From NCBI RefSeq assembly GCF_013911755.1, contig NZ_JACESP010000015.1, positions 32,124-96,123 on the forward strand: 64,000 nt of DNA. The letters run 5' to 3'. Origin of the DNA: Sphingosinicella sp. GTDB lineage: Bacteria > Pseudomonadota > Alphaproteobacteria > Sphingomonadales > Sphingomonadaceae. This document shows, piece after piece, positions 20,328 to 28,058 of the stretch; the stretch's first letter is position 1, and every line of letters starts with the position of its first letter. The notes below the pieces were generated by a model. That model did no database searches, was not told the origin of the DNA, and saw only the letters and a list, made by a program, of their open reading frames with translations. A program made the position numbers and the translations under genes.

Positions 20328-20797
20328 CAGGCCGCCTCTCTCGAAATCAGGCCGATCCATTCGGCTACGAGAGCCGGACGCTCCTGCCCCTCGATCTCGA
20401 TCGTGTTCTCGGAGGTGACAAGATAGGCGCCATCCTCGCGCTGCTCCACGCTCTTGATCACCATGCGGTTGCGGAAACGCGCGTTCACCGGAACCGGCGA
20501 AATGAAACGCACCCGGTTGAGCCCATAATTCAGATCATAGCCGGCGACGCCCCCGCCGTGGCGATAACGGATCGGCGAGCAGAGATGGCTGAGCATCGAC
20601 AGCGTCTGAAACCCGAACAATATGGTCTGGCCGAACGGGCTGTGTTCGCGCGCATAGTCGGGATCCATGTGCATGGGATCGATGTCGCGCGTCACCCTGC
20701 CGAAGGCGTCGATCTCGTCCTGCGAGAGCGATATCCAGTCGCTGACAAGTATCTCCTGCCCGACGAGCGACGACAGGGTTTCGACATCATATTCCAT
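20327..20797 (-). CDS. MaoC-like (hot-dog) dehydratase/hydratase
   Basis: A 156-residue single hot-dog domain. TRDIDPMHMDPDYA followed by SPFGQTILFGF is the R-hydratase signature (Asp and His of D-x-D-P-x-H are present; the usual IAHG reads ILFG). Such proteins hydrate enoyl-CoA, and hot-dog relatives also eliminate ammonia from beta-alanyl-CoA. ATG 20797 is chosen because it begins the conserved MEYDVETL; its ribosome site is poor. It is the first gene of the ligase-transporter-bapA operon and is divergent from a TetR gene, with a perfect AT-rich palindrome between them at 20910..20925. Confidence 0.88.
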   Translation of the reverse strand: MEYDVETLSSLVGQEILVSDWISLSQDEIDAFGRVTRDIDPMHMDPDYAREHSPFGQTILFGFQTLSMLSHLCSPIRYRHGGGVAGYDLNYGLNRVRFISPVPVNARFRNRMVIKSVEQREDGAYLVTSENTIEIEGQERPALVAEWIGLISREAA

Positions 20798-20909
20798 CGG
20801 TGTTACGCAGCCCTTCCGGTTTCGGAACGGGACGTCGGCACTTCGCATCGCAGAACGCCCGCGCACGAACGACGCACCCTTCCGTCTTGATACAGGCGGC
20901 TTAACACGA

Positions 20910-20925
20910 TTGAATTTAAATTCAA
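20910..20925. promoter_or_regulatory. Perfect 16-bp palindrome, proposed TetR operator (site 1)
   Basis: TTGAATTTAAATTCAA is a perfect palindrome in the 221-bp gap between the divergent MaoC operon (start 20797) and the TetR gene (start 21019). On the minus strand it reads AACTTGAATTTAAATTCAA. The same ACTTGAA-led element occurs upstream of the crotonase, both TonB receptors and the carboxyltransferase. In this GC-rich DNA so AT-rich a palindrome is conspicuous. That the adjacent TetR protein binds it is inference. Confidence 0.7.
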
Positions 20926-21018
20926 GTTTATAAATTGCCGTACGAGGCTATGATTAGAAATTGGTTTTAAGGCCGGTATCCGGTATCACGGGCGCAATCG
21001 AGGTTGATCAAGAGCGCA

Positions 21019-21774
21019 ATGGCAACAAAGAAAAAAGCCGTGGGCGAAAGGCCTGCCGTCGCACCGCTGGGCCGCAAGGAACGTCGCAACGCCGTCAGCA
21101 AGAAACCTGCCGCACCACAGACGCAGCGCGGCAATCAGACGCGCGAGAAGCTGAAGGAAGCGACCGTGCGCGTGCTGGAGCGGATCGGCTACCGCGCCAT
21201 GCGCCTTTCCGACATCGCATCCGAAGCCGGCGTCAACGTCAGCCTCCTCTACCACTATTTTTCGGGCAAGGCGGACCTCACCCACGAGATCCTTGTTGAA
21301 CTGCTCGATAGGCAGCGTTTCGACGACCTCTCCGGCATGCCGCCGACCAGTGACCCGTTCGATTCGATCGTGCGCGCCAACAAGGTCATGGTTTCCACCT
21401 ATTCGCGCACGCCAGGCCTGATGCGGTGCCTGCTCCACTTCGACGAGGAGGAGGCCGAGTTCTCCGAACTCTATCGCAAGGTGAGCGCGGACTGGAGCCT
21501 CAAGATCGCGAAGGACATCGCAAAGCGATGCCCCGGCGTGGCACTGGGCGAGGAGCAGCGGTTGATGATCGCCTATGCCCTCGGCGGCATGGTCGACAAC
21601 TTCCTGTTCGAGCTTTACGTCGATCGGAATCCGACGCTGGTGAAGGCCTTCTCGTCGCCGGAGGATGTGGCGCATTTCCTCGCGATTCTCTGGTACAGGG
21701 CGATTTACCTCGCAAATCCGCCCGCCGAGCAGTTGAAGGGCTATGAGGGCTTCACAAGCCTCAAGATGGCCTGA
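21019..21774 (+). CDS. TetR family transcriptional regulator with basic N-terminal arm
   Basis: 251 residues. The helix-turn-helix spans about 42-90 (TREKLKEATVRVLE, RLSDIASEAGVNVSLLYHYFSGKADL); the rest is the helical ligand-binding and dimerisation domain. About 40 residues before the domain are rich in Lys and Arg (MATKKK, GRKERRNAVSKK), longer than usual for TetR proteins. ATG 21019 is used; a TTG 15 bases earlier is possible. It is divergent from the MaoC-ligase-transporter-bapA operon and stands beside a perfect palindrome, so it probably represses itself and that operon, and perhaps the further genes carrying the same site. An acyl-CoA or acid ligand is a guess. Confidence 0.9.
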   Translation: MATKKKAVGERPAVAPLGRKERRNAVSKKPAAPQTQRGNQTREKLKEATVRVLERIGYRAMRLSDIASEAGVNVSLLYHYFSGKADLTHEILVELLDRQRFDDLSGMPPTSDPFDSIVRANKVMVSTYSRTPGLMRCLLHFDEEEAEFSELYRKVSADWSLKIAKDIAKRCPGVALGEEQRLMIAYALGGMVDNFLFELYVDRNPTLVKAFSSPEDVAHFLAILWYRAIYLANPPAEQLKGYEGFTSLKMA

Positions 21775-21783
21775 ACCAGGTCG

Positions 21784-23127
21784 TCAGTTTGCGGCTGCCG
21801 CGCGTGGGCGCGCGGCGCGCAGCAGGTCGATCGCCCAAATAGCGGGATTATGCCCCACCTGATTGAGCGTTCCGCCGAGGCTGATCCCCGTGCCCGGTTC
21901 ATAGAGCATGATCGCGCCCCAGAATCCGGTGTGTCCGAAATACGAGATGCCGTCGGGCGTCGTCAGTCGTGACACGCCAAGCCCACGTTCCACCGCGATA
22001 TCGCCGCGCATCTGGCGCCACTGAGGCGACGTCATCAGCGCCAGCGTTTCCTTTTTCTTGAACAGCCGCCCCTCGCCGAGCGCGCGGATGAAGCGGTTAA
22101 GTTCGTCGGCCGTTGAGACGACACCGCCGCCCGCCCAATCGAAGGAAATGTTGAAGCGCCCGGTGCGGCCGGCGAAATCCCCGATATAGAAATCCGCAGC
22201 GTTGCCCTCATAGGGCGTGGTCGCTGGCTTGGTCGCATATTCGAGATAGGTGTGCTTCAGCCCGAGCGGATCGAACAATCGCTTACGGTAGGCCTCATGC
22301 AGCGTGGCGCCGGTGAGCTTTTCGATCACCAGGCCGAGAATGATGTAGCCGGTATCGCTGTAGTGATACCCCTGCCCCGGCGCGAACAGTCCGTTCGTCG
22401 CGCCGCCGTTATAGCTGAGGTAGAAATTGAGGATGCCGGCCTGCGGATCATCCGGCCGTGACGGGTCCCACGGCGCCCATGTCTTTCCGGTTGCCAGCGT
22501 CGCGATATCGCATCCCGGCGTCTCGAGGCACTTGCGATGCGTGCCGAGCACGCCGAGCAGCACGCCGCCGAAGGACTCCGGCGCCGCCTGCCCCTGGCTT
22601 TGTTCCGACGTGAGCTTTGCGTCGTCCATGAAGACGTCGCGCATACCCGACTGGTGCGCCAGCAATTGCCGGATTGTCAGCCCGGCGCCATAGCTGCGCC
22701 CTTCAAACGTCATCAGGCGGTCGAGGACCGCGGGCGCGAGCACGCCGAGCGAACCGAGCGTCGTTTCGATCCCCTCCGGGCCAAGCTTCCCCTCTTCGGC
22801 GAGTTGCAGAATCACCGTCGCCGTCATCGTTTTGGTCACGCTCGCGATCGGGAACTGGTCGTGTGCCGTAATCGCGGCCGTACCGCCTTCGCGCGCGGGG
22901 CCGACGCCCTTTGCATAATAGAGCTTTTGCGCGGGATCCTCCACGACCACCGCCGCATTGTGCATGGCATCAGCGGGTGCGGGCGAAGACGATGCCAGCG
23001 GCAAGGCCTGCATCACGGCATCGAGGCGTGCCGCCTCGGGCGCCGCCGGTGCCGTGCCATGCGCGCACCCGGCCGCCATCAGCATTAAAGCGCCAGCGAT
23101 CGCGCAACCGGCTTTCCGTACCATCAT
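21784..23127 (-). CDS. Lipoprotein serine hydrolase of the beta-lactamase/class C esterase family
   Basis: A 447-residue beta-lactamase-fold hydrolase. The N-terminus is a lipoprotein signal peptide with LMAAGC, so the protein is probably lipid-anchored in the cell envelope. SVTK supplies the Ser-x-x-Lys pair; the Tyr motif reads YSD rather than Tyr-x-Asn; HTG stands in the KTG position. Such proteins act as esterases, D-aminopeptidases or amidases. The start lies in an ATGA overlap with the stop of the crotonase gene, with a second ATG directly after. Coupling to a crotonase implies a role in catabolism rather than antibiotic resistance. Substrate unknown. Confidence 0.85.
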   Translation of the reverse strand: MMVRKAGCAIAGALMLMAAGCAHGTAPAAPEAARLDAVMQALPLASSSPAPADAMHNAAVVVEDPAQKLYYAKGVGPAREGGTAAITAHDQFPIASVTKTMTATVILQLAEEGKLGPEGIETTLGSLGVLAPAVLDRLMTFEGRSYGAGLTIRQLLAHQSGMRDVFMDDAKLTSEQSQGQAAPESFGGVLLGVLGTHRKCLETPGCDIATLATGKTWAPWDPSRPDDPQAGILNFYLSYNGGATNGLFAPGQGYHYSDTGYIILGLVIEKLTGATLHEAYRKRLFDPLGLKHTYLEYATKPATTPYEGNAADFYIGDFAGRTGRFNISFDWAGGGVVSTADELNRFIRALGEGRLFKKKETLALMTSPQWRQMRGDIAVERGLGVSRLTTPDGISYFGHTGFWGAIMLYEPGTGISLGGTLNQVGHNPAIWAIDLLRAARPRAAAAN

Positions 23128-23945
23128 AGAGCCTCCGAACCTCGCACCTTGAATCCCGCCACACGGGCCGTCACTTCAGCATCGAGCAGGCTCGCGGCGA
23201 GGTTGATTGTTTCCTCCGCCATCGCCGCCTCGATACGGTCACGCTCAAGCAGGTTGATCGCCCGTTTCAGGTTGCGTACCGCCTTCGCCGGGCGCGACGC
23301 AATGCGCTGAGCGAGTGCGAATGCCGCTTCGAGATGCTGTCCGGTCGGCGCGATCTCGGTCACGAGCCCCGCCTCATTCAGCGCCTTCCCGTCCAGATGT
23401 TCGCCACCCATGATCCATCTGAACGCCCGCTGCGGGCCGATCAGACGCGGCAGCAGCGCGGTCACGCCGCCGCTCACGAACATGCCCCATTCGATCTCGG
23501 GGAAAAACGCGCGCGCTTCCTCGGACCAGATCACCGCGTCGCAGTTGATCGCCCATTCGAAGCCGCCGCCCACGGCCCAACCGTGCACGGCCGCGATCAC
23601 CGGCTTTACGCCGAACATGATCTCCCGGCTCACCTGCTGCATCACGTCCACACGTGCGCGCATCGTCATTTCGTCCACGTCCTCCGGCGCCTCGTGCGCG
23701 GTCAGGTCGTCGCCTGCGCAGAAGGCCTTGCCGCTCCCGTGAAGCACAATCGCCGCCGTCGCCTCGTCGGCATTGGCTTCGCGCAGCGCAGCGATGAACG
23801 CGCGGACCATCGGTTCGTTGATCGCATTGAGGCACGCGGGCCGATTGAGCGTGATGACGCTGGCCCGGCCCTGACGGGACAGAAGGACTTCCGGCGATTC
23901 AGTCAATTCTCGAACCCTCAAACACGACGCGTGCGGCGCCCTCAT
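23124..23945 (-). CDS. Enoyl-CoA hydratase/isomerase (crotonase) family protein
   Basis: A crotonase-fold protein of 273 residues (260 if TTG 23906 is used, which has GAGGG eight bases upstream and gives the more usual length). Seen: ITLNRPACLNAIN, AFCAGDDL, and the oxyanion-hole segment HGWAVGGGFEWAINCD. The usual catalytic Glu positions appear in PEIEWGMF. It may hydrate, isomerise or hydrolyse a CoA ester. The upstream gap is shared with a divergent TonB receptor and holds two ACTTGAA-led sites (23963..23978 and 24139..24154). The stop overlaps the lipoprotein hydrolase start by ATGA. Confidence 0.88.
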   Translation of the reverse strand: MRAPHASCLRVRELTESPEVLLSRQGRASVITLNRPACLNAINEPMVRAFIAALREANADEATAAIVLHGSGKAFCAGDDLTAHEAPEDVDEMTMRARVDVMQQVSREIMFGVKPVIAAVHGWAVGGGFEWAINCDAVIWSEEARAFFPEIEWGMFVSGGVTALLPRLIGPQRAFRWIMGGEHLDGKALNEAGLVTEIAPTGQHLEAAFALAQRIASRPAKAVRNLKRAINLLERDRIEAAMAEETINLAASLLDAEVTARVAGFKVRGSEAL

Positions 23946-23962
23946 TCTTTCGCTATTTGATT

Positions 23963-23978
23963 TTAAATTTAATTTCAA
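23963..23978. promoter_or_regulatory. ACTTGAA-type AT-rich site (site 2), upstream of crotonase
   Basis: TTAAATTTAATTTCAA on the plus strand (minus: TACTTGAAATTAAATTTAA) is one mismatch in the outer arms from TTGAA-N6-TTCAA. It lies 18 bp upstream of the crotonase ATG, in promoter or leader position. It is proposed as an operator of the TetR protein encoded at 21019..21774 because of its likeness to the palindrome next to that gene. Confidence 0.5.
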
Positions 23979-24138
23979 GTAAAGCTGCGGATAGTGATGG
24001 CGTCGTTTGGAGGGCGAGCCGGTTGGGAGGCGGCCCTGCACGCGGCCCATGCACCGCTATTGGGAGGGGCAGGTGTTTTGCTGAACTGGAATCAGGGGAA
24101 GGCTCCGGGCCTCCCGGTCACGAAGACCAACGCAAAAC

Positions 24139-24154
24139 TTGAATATGAATTTAT
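24139..24154. promoter_or_regulatory. ACTTGAA-type AT-rich site (site 3), upstream of TonB receptor
   Basis: TTGAATATGAATTTAT, preceded by AAAC, lies 33 bp upstream of the receptor start at 24188. The left half (AACTTGAA) is perfect, the right half degenerate (TTTAT for TTCAA). Position close to the start fits an operator overlapping the promoter. Same proposed regulator as site 1. Confidence 0.45.
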
Positions 24155-24187
24155 GTTCTATCAATCGATCTGAAAAAGGGGGAAGGA

Positions 24188-26404
24188 ATGTCGAAATCGG
24201 TTAACCCTGCACGTAACCTGTCCGTGCGCCAGCTGATGCGATCGGCCGCGGTGCTCGCGCTGCTCTCGCCCGTACCCGCGCTGGCGCAGGAAGACGCCTA
24301 TGGCATCGAGATCATCACCGTCACCGCCCAGAAGCGCACGGAAAGCGTGCAGGACGTGCCGATCGCCATCACCGCATACTCCGAAGCTGGCCTCACCGCG
24401 CGCGGCATCGACGGGCTAGGCGATCTCGCACAGAATACCCCGAGCCTCGGCTTCGGCAACTTTTCCGATCTCAAGCTCTCCCCCATCGCGCTGCGCGGCA
24501 TTTCCGCAAGCTCGGGCTCGGCCGGGCAAGACCCCGCCGTCGGCGTCTATGTCGACGAGGTGTTCATGGGCGGCGGCGTCGGCGCCAATATCGACATGGT
24601 CGATGTGGAGCGCGTCGAGGTTCTGCGCGGTCCGCAGGGCACGCTCTTCGGCCGCAATACCGTCGGCGGCGTGATCAGTATCACCACGAAGAAGCCGACC
24701 GACGAATTCGAAGGCTATGTCTCGGCTGGCTACGGCGACTACGACGCGGTCAACCTGCGCGGCGCCGTCAGCGGACCGATCATTGCCGACAAGCTGCTCG
24801 CCCGCATCTCGGGGCAATACGAGGACCGCAAAGGCTTCACGCGCAACGAGATCGACGGAACGCGCGGCGACGATTCCCACACATGGAGCCTGCGCGGCCA
24901 GCTGCTGATGCGGCCTACCGAGAATGCCGAGTTCGTGCTTACCGGCGAATATCGGAAGGTTGACCAGCGATCCAAGTATTTCGAAACCCTGGCCTACAAC
25001 CCCGACCAGTTGCTCCCGCAGCTGCTCGAACTGTTCGAACTTCCGCTCAACACCGACCCCTTCGACCGCCGCGTCTATTCGGACCTCGCGACGAAGGAAA
25101 CGCTGAAGGCGTGGGCCGTCTCGTTCAACGCGAATATCGATTTCGGCGGCGTCGATTTCACCAGCATCACGTCCTACCGCGAGCATGAATACGACAACAT
25201 CGGCGACACCGACATGTCGCCGCTGCGCTGGCTCTACGACGGCGACCCCGAAGACGTCTGGCGCTTCAGCCAGGAGCTGCGCCTCGCCTCGAAGGGCGAC
25301 ACGGCGCTCAGCTGGATCGCGGGCCTCTATTATTTCCACCAGACGAGCCGCAACCTCAGCTTCGTTCGCCTCGGACAGGATCTCGCCGATCTGCTCGAGG
25401 TGCCCGCGATGGACATCGGGTCCGACGCGGACATGAAACTCGATAGCTACGCGGCTTACGCGAACATCTCCTACAAGATCACCGATCAGCTCGAAGCGAC
25501 GCTCGGCGGCCGCTACACCTACGAAAAGAAGTCGATCCTCTATTCGCAGTTCGATCCGCTCGCGCTCCTCGGCGGTCAGGTGGACGGTCTGCAGGGCAAG
25601 GATACGTGGAAGGCGTTCACGCCCAGCTTCAACATCCGCTACCACTTCAACCCGTCGGCAATGGCCTATGCGACCGTCAGCCGCGGCTTCAAGAGTGGCG
25701 GCTTCAACGACGCGCTCGGCGACGCGAACGGCATCAGCTACGATCCCGAATATATCTGGAACTACGAGATCGGCGCGAAGATGAGCCTCCTCGAAAACCG
25801 CCTTCTCGTGAACGTCGCGGCGTTCGCGATGGAATGGACCGACATCCAGATTTCGGCGGACGATCCGAATACGCTCCCCTTCGATCCGCGCACCAGCAAC
25901 GCCGGCAAGGCGCACTCGCGCGGTGTCGAGCTCGAAGTCACAGCCGTGCCGATCCCGGCGCTCGAACTCGGCTTCAATCTCGCGCTCACCGATGCGGAAT
26001 ATGACGAAGGCACGGTACCCACAGCGCCCGGCAGCCCGGAAATCCCGCTCGCCGACCTCCCGCGCGCGCCGGAAACCCGCTTTGGCGTAAACGCGCAGTA
26101 CACCGTGCCGCTGGGCGAAATGTCGCTCACCCTGCGCGGCGACTATCTCTACGAGCGCGGCACCGACCTGCTGCCCATCAAGGATCCAGCAGCCCGCGTC
26201 GGCACCGTCGGGCTTCTTAACGGCCGCATCACGCTCGCCGGCGAGGAAGACCGCTGGTCGATCGCGCTCTGGGGCAAGAACCTTACCGACAAGACCTACA
26301 AGACCCGTCTGTTCGACCTCTCGAACCAGGCGCTTGTGGGGCAGCAGCTCATCGTGCTCGGCGCACCGCGCACGTTCGGCGTGGAGGCGCGATTCAACTT
26401 CTAG
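24188..26404 (+). CDS. TonB-dependent receptor
   Basis: An outer-membrane receptor of 738 residues. Signal peptide to about residue 33 (LLSPVPALAQ), then IITVTAQKR, plug with VEVLRGPQGTLFGRNTVGG near residue 140, and a beta-barrel ending in VEARFNF with terminal Phe. The ATG follows GGGGGAAGGA. It is divergent from the crotonase gene, with ACTTGAA-type sites in the gap, and is followed 110 bp later by an exported serine hydrolase on the same strand, which may process the imported ligand. No siderophore-specific feature or Fur-like box is visible, so an organic nutrient is more likely. Confidence 0.94.
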   Translation: MSKSVNPARNLSVRQLMRSAAVLALLSPVPALAQEDAYGIEIITVTAQKRTESVQDVPIAITAYSEAGLTARGIDGLGDLAQNTPSLGFGNFSDLKLSPIALRGISASSGSAGQDPAVGVYVDEVFMGGGVGANIDMVDVERVEVLRGPQGTLFGRNTVGGVISITTKKPTDEFEGYVSAGYGDYDAVNLRGAVSGPIIADKLLARISGQYEDRKGFTRNEIDGTRGDDSHTWSLRGQLLMRPTENAEFVLTGEYRKVDQRSKYFETLAYNPDQLLPQLLELFELPLNTDPFDRRVYSDLATKETLKAWAVSFNANIDFGGVDFTSITSYREHEYDNIGDTDMSPLRWLYDGDPEDVWRFSQELRLASKGDTALSWIAGLYYFHQTSRNLSFVRLGQDLADLLEVPAMDIGSDADMKLDSYAAYANISYKITDQLEATLGGRYTYEKKSILYSQFDPLALLGGQVDGLQGKDTWKAFTPSFNIRYHFNPSAMAYATVSRGFKSGGFNDALGDANGISYDPEYIWNYEIGAKMSLLENRLLVNVAAFAMEWTDIQISADDPNTLPFDPRTSNAGKAHSRGVELEVTAVPIPALELGFNLALTDAEYDEGTVPTAPGSPEIPLADLPRAPETRFGVNAQYTVPLGEMSLTLRGDYLYERGTDLLPIKDPAARVGTVGLLNGRITLAGEEDRWSIALWGKNLTDKTYKTRLFDLSNQALVGQQLIVLGAPRTFGVEARFNF

Positions 26405-26514
26405 GATCACGCCCGCAAATCGTGCCATCATCGGGGAGACGCCGCGACGGGACCGCGGCGGCTCGGCGATGGTGGCACCACTATGAAAGGACCATCTGAG
26501 TGAAGGAAGGTGTC

Positions 26515-27984
26515 ATGCACGAACTCATCTGTTCATCGAAGGCTCCGCGCGGCGAAGGCTGGCGCAGGGGCGTGCTCCCGCTTCTGGTCAGCGTCGCGCT
26601 GCTCGGCACCGATGCATTGCATTCGGAGGTGAAGGCCGAAGCGCTCGCGCCCGAAACCGCGTCCCGTATTGATGCAATCATCGCAAACCGCATGGAAGCG
26701 GCCCCCTTCCCCGGGCTCGCAATCGCGATCGAACGCAAGGGCGAACTCGTTTATGCGAAGGGGTTCGGCATGGCCGATCTGGAGCAGGACGTGCCGGTCA
26801 CGGTGGATACCGTCTTCCCGATCGGATCGATCACGAAATCCTTCACCGGCCTTGCGCTCGCGCAGCTTGCTGTGGACGGCAAGGTTTCGCTGGACGAGAC
26901 CGCGGGCCATTATCTGCCCGATCTGCCGGAGCCCGCGCGCAGCGTGAAGGTCCGCAATCTTCTCGATCACACCGGCGGCCTTGTGAACTACACCGACCTG
27001 CCGGAGTTTCCCTACAACTCCCGGAAGGAATTCACGCGCGAGGAGATGGTCGGCTACTTCGCGAGCAAGCCGCTGATGTTCAAGCCGGGAACGGCGTGGA
27101 GCTATTCGAACTCCGGCACTTATCTGATCGGCCTCATCATCGAGAAGGTTTCGGGCGTGACGTACGACGAATACGTCCGCACGCACATTCTCGAACCGTT
27201 CGGCATGTCGAAGTCGCTCTATACGGACTGGACCCGTCTCGTGCCGCACCGCGCGCAAGGCTACAAAAAGGGCAAGAACGGCTGGCAGAATGCACTGCAA
27301 TATGATCCCATCGTTCCATTCTCAGCCGGCGCGATCATGTCGACCGTCGGCGATCTTCTGAAATACCGCCGCGGTGTGTTCGCGTCGGACAAGACCAGCC
27401 AGGCCGTGCGCGATCTCATTCTGAAGCGCGACAAGCTCGAGGACGGAACCGAGCTTCTTTACACGCTCGGCTGCCTCGTCACGACGAACTTCGAAGGCCA
27501 CCGCAAGATATCCCACGCGGGCGATATCTACGGCTTCTCGGCATACTACGCTTATTATCCCGATGACGACGTGGTCATCACCATCACCACCAACAATCAG
27601 GGCGGTGCTTTTCCGCCGCTCAGCGTCGAACAGAAGATCGCGCGCGAGATACTTGGCGTGCCGCAGCCGGTCGTCAAAGCATTGCCGGTTCCCGCCGATC
27701 TCGGCACCCGCGTCTCGGGCGATTACTATTTCGCGCCCTACCGCTTCGGGCCGGAGGTGCACGGCTTCTCCTTCAAGGACGGCCAGCTCTACCTGAATTT
27801 CGGTGGAACCAAATCGGGCGGCCCTGTGCTGCCGCTGCTCTACCAGGGCGCAAACCGCTTCGTGTCGGCCGTCGACGACGAGCACAACGTCGTCTTCAAA
27901 CCCGGGAAACGCGGCAAACCGGCAACGCTGACGATGGAGTATTACGGCGGCAGGTTCAGCGCACAGCAGACCCCCGCGAAGTAA
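26515..27984 (+). CDS. Exported serine hydrolase of the beta-lactamase family
   Basis: 489 residues with a hydrophobic signal segment near the N-terminus (GVLPLLVSVALLG). The beta-lactamase-fold motifs are SITK (Ser-x-x-Lys), YSN (Tyr-x-Asn) and HAG in place of KTG, typical of class C-like esterases and D-aminopeptidases. A C-terminal domain of about 110 residues follows the catalytic domain. ATG 26515 has AAGGAAGG close upstream; a GTG at 26500 with AAAGGA eight bases away is an equally real alternative. It follows the TonB receptor and ends before a bidirectional terminator. A periplasmic esterase or peptidase working on the receptor ligand is plausible; the substrate is unknown. Confidence 0.87.
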   Translation: MHELICSSKAPRGEGWRRGVLPLLVSVALLGTDALHSEVKAEALAPETASRIDAIIANRMEAAPFPGLAIAIERKGELVYAKGFGMADLEQDVPVTVDTVFPIGSITKSFTGLALAQLAVDGKVSLDETAGHYLPDLPEPARSVKVRNLLDHTGGLVNYTDLPEFPYNSRKEFTREEMVGYFASKPLMFKPGTAWSYSNSGTYLIGLIIEKVSGVTYDEYVRTHILEPFGMSKSLYTDWTRLVPHRAQGYKKGKNGWQNALQYDPIVPFSAGAIMSTVGDLLKYRRGVFASDKTSQAVRDLILKRDKLEDGTELLYTLGCLVTTNFEGHRKISHAGDIYGFSAYYAYYPDDDVVITITTNNQGGAFPPLSVEQKIAREILGVPQPVVKALPVPADLGTRVSGDYYFAPYRFGPEVHGFSFKDGQLYLNFGGTKSGGPVLPLLYQGANRFVSAVDDEHNVVFKPGKRGKPATLTMEYYGGRFSAQQTPAK

Positions 27985-28006
27985 TCAGGCCAAGTACAAA
28001 AAAGAA

Positions 28007-28040
28007 GAGGCCGGGGAAACAATTCCCCGGCCTCCTTTTT
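28007..28040. terminator. Bidirectional rho-independent terminator
   Basis: A perfect 12-bp stem (GAGGCCGGGGAA / TTCCCCGGCCTC) with an ACAA loop lies between the convergent serine hydrolase (stop 27984) and TonB receptor (stop 28059). On the plus strand the stem is followed by CTTTTT; on the minus strand by CTTCTTTTTT. It should end transcripts from both sides and is the clearest terminator in the window. Confidence 0.92.
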
Positions 28041-28058
28041 GGTCTGACGGTTCAGCCC

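Noticed and set aside
24416-26431. 671-codon open frame on the minus strand opposite the TonB receptor
   Set aside because: It mirrors the codon positions of the receptor gene in GC-rich DNA, has Arg/Val/Ala-rich low-complexity content and no recognisable domain; the plus-strand protein has a signal peptide, plug and barrel.
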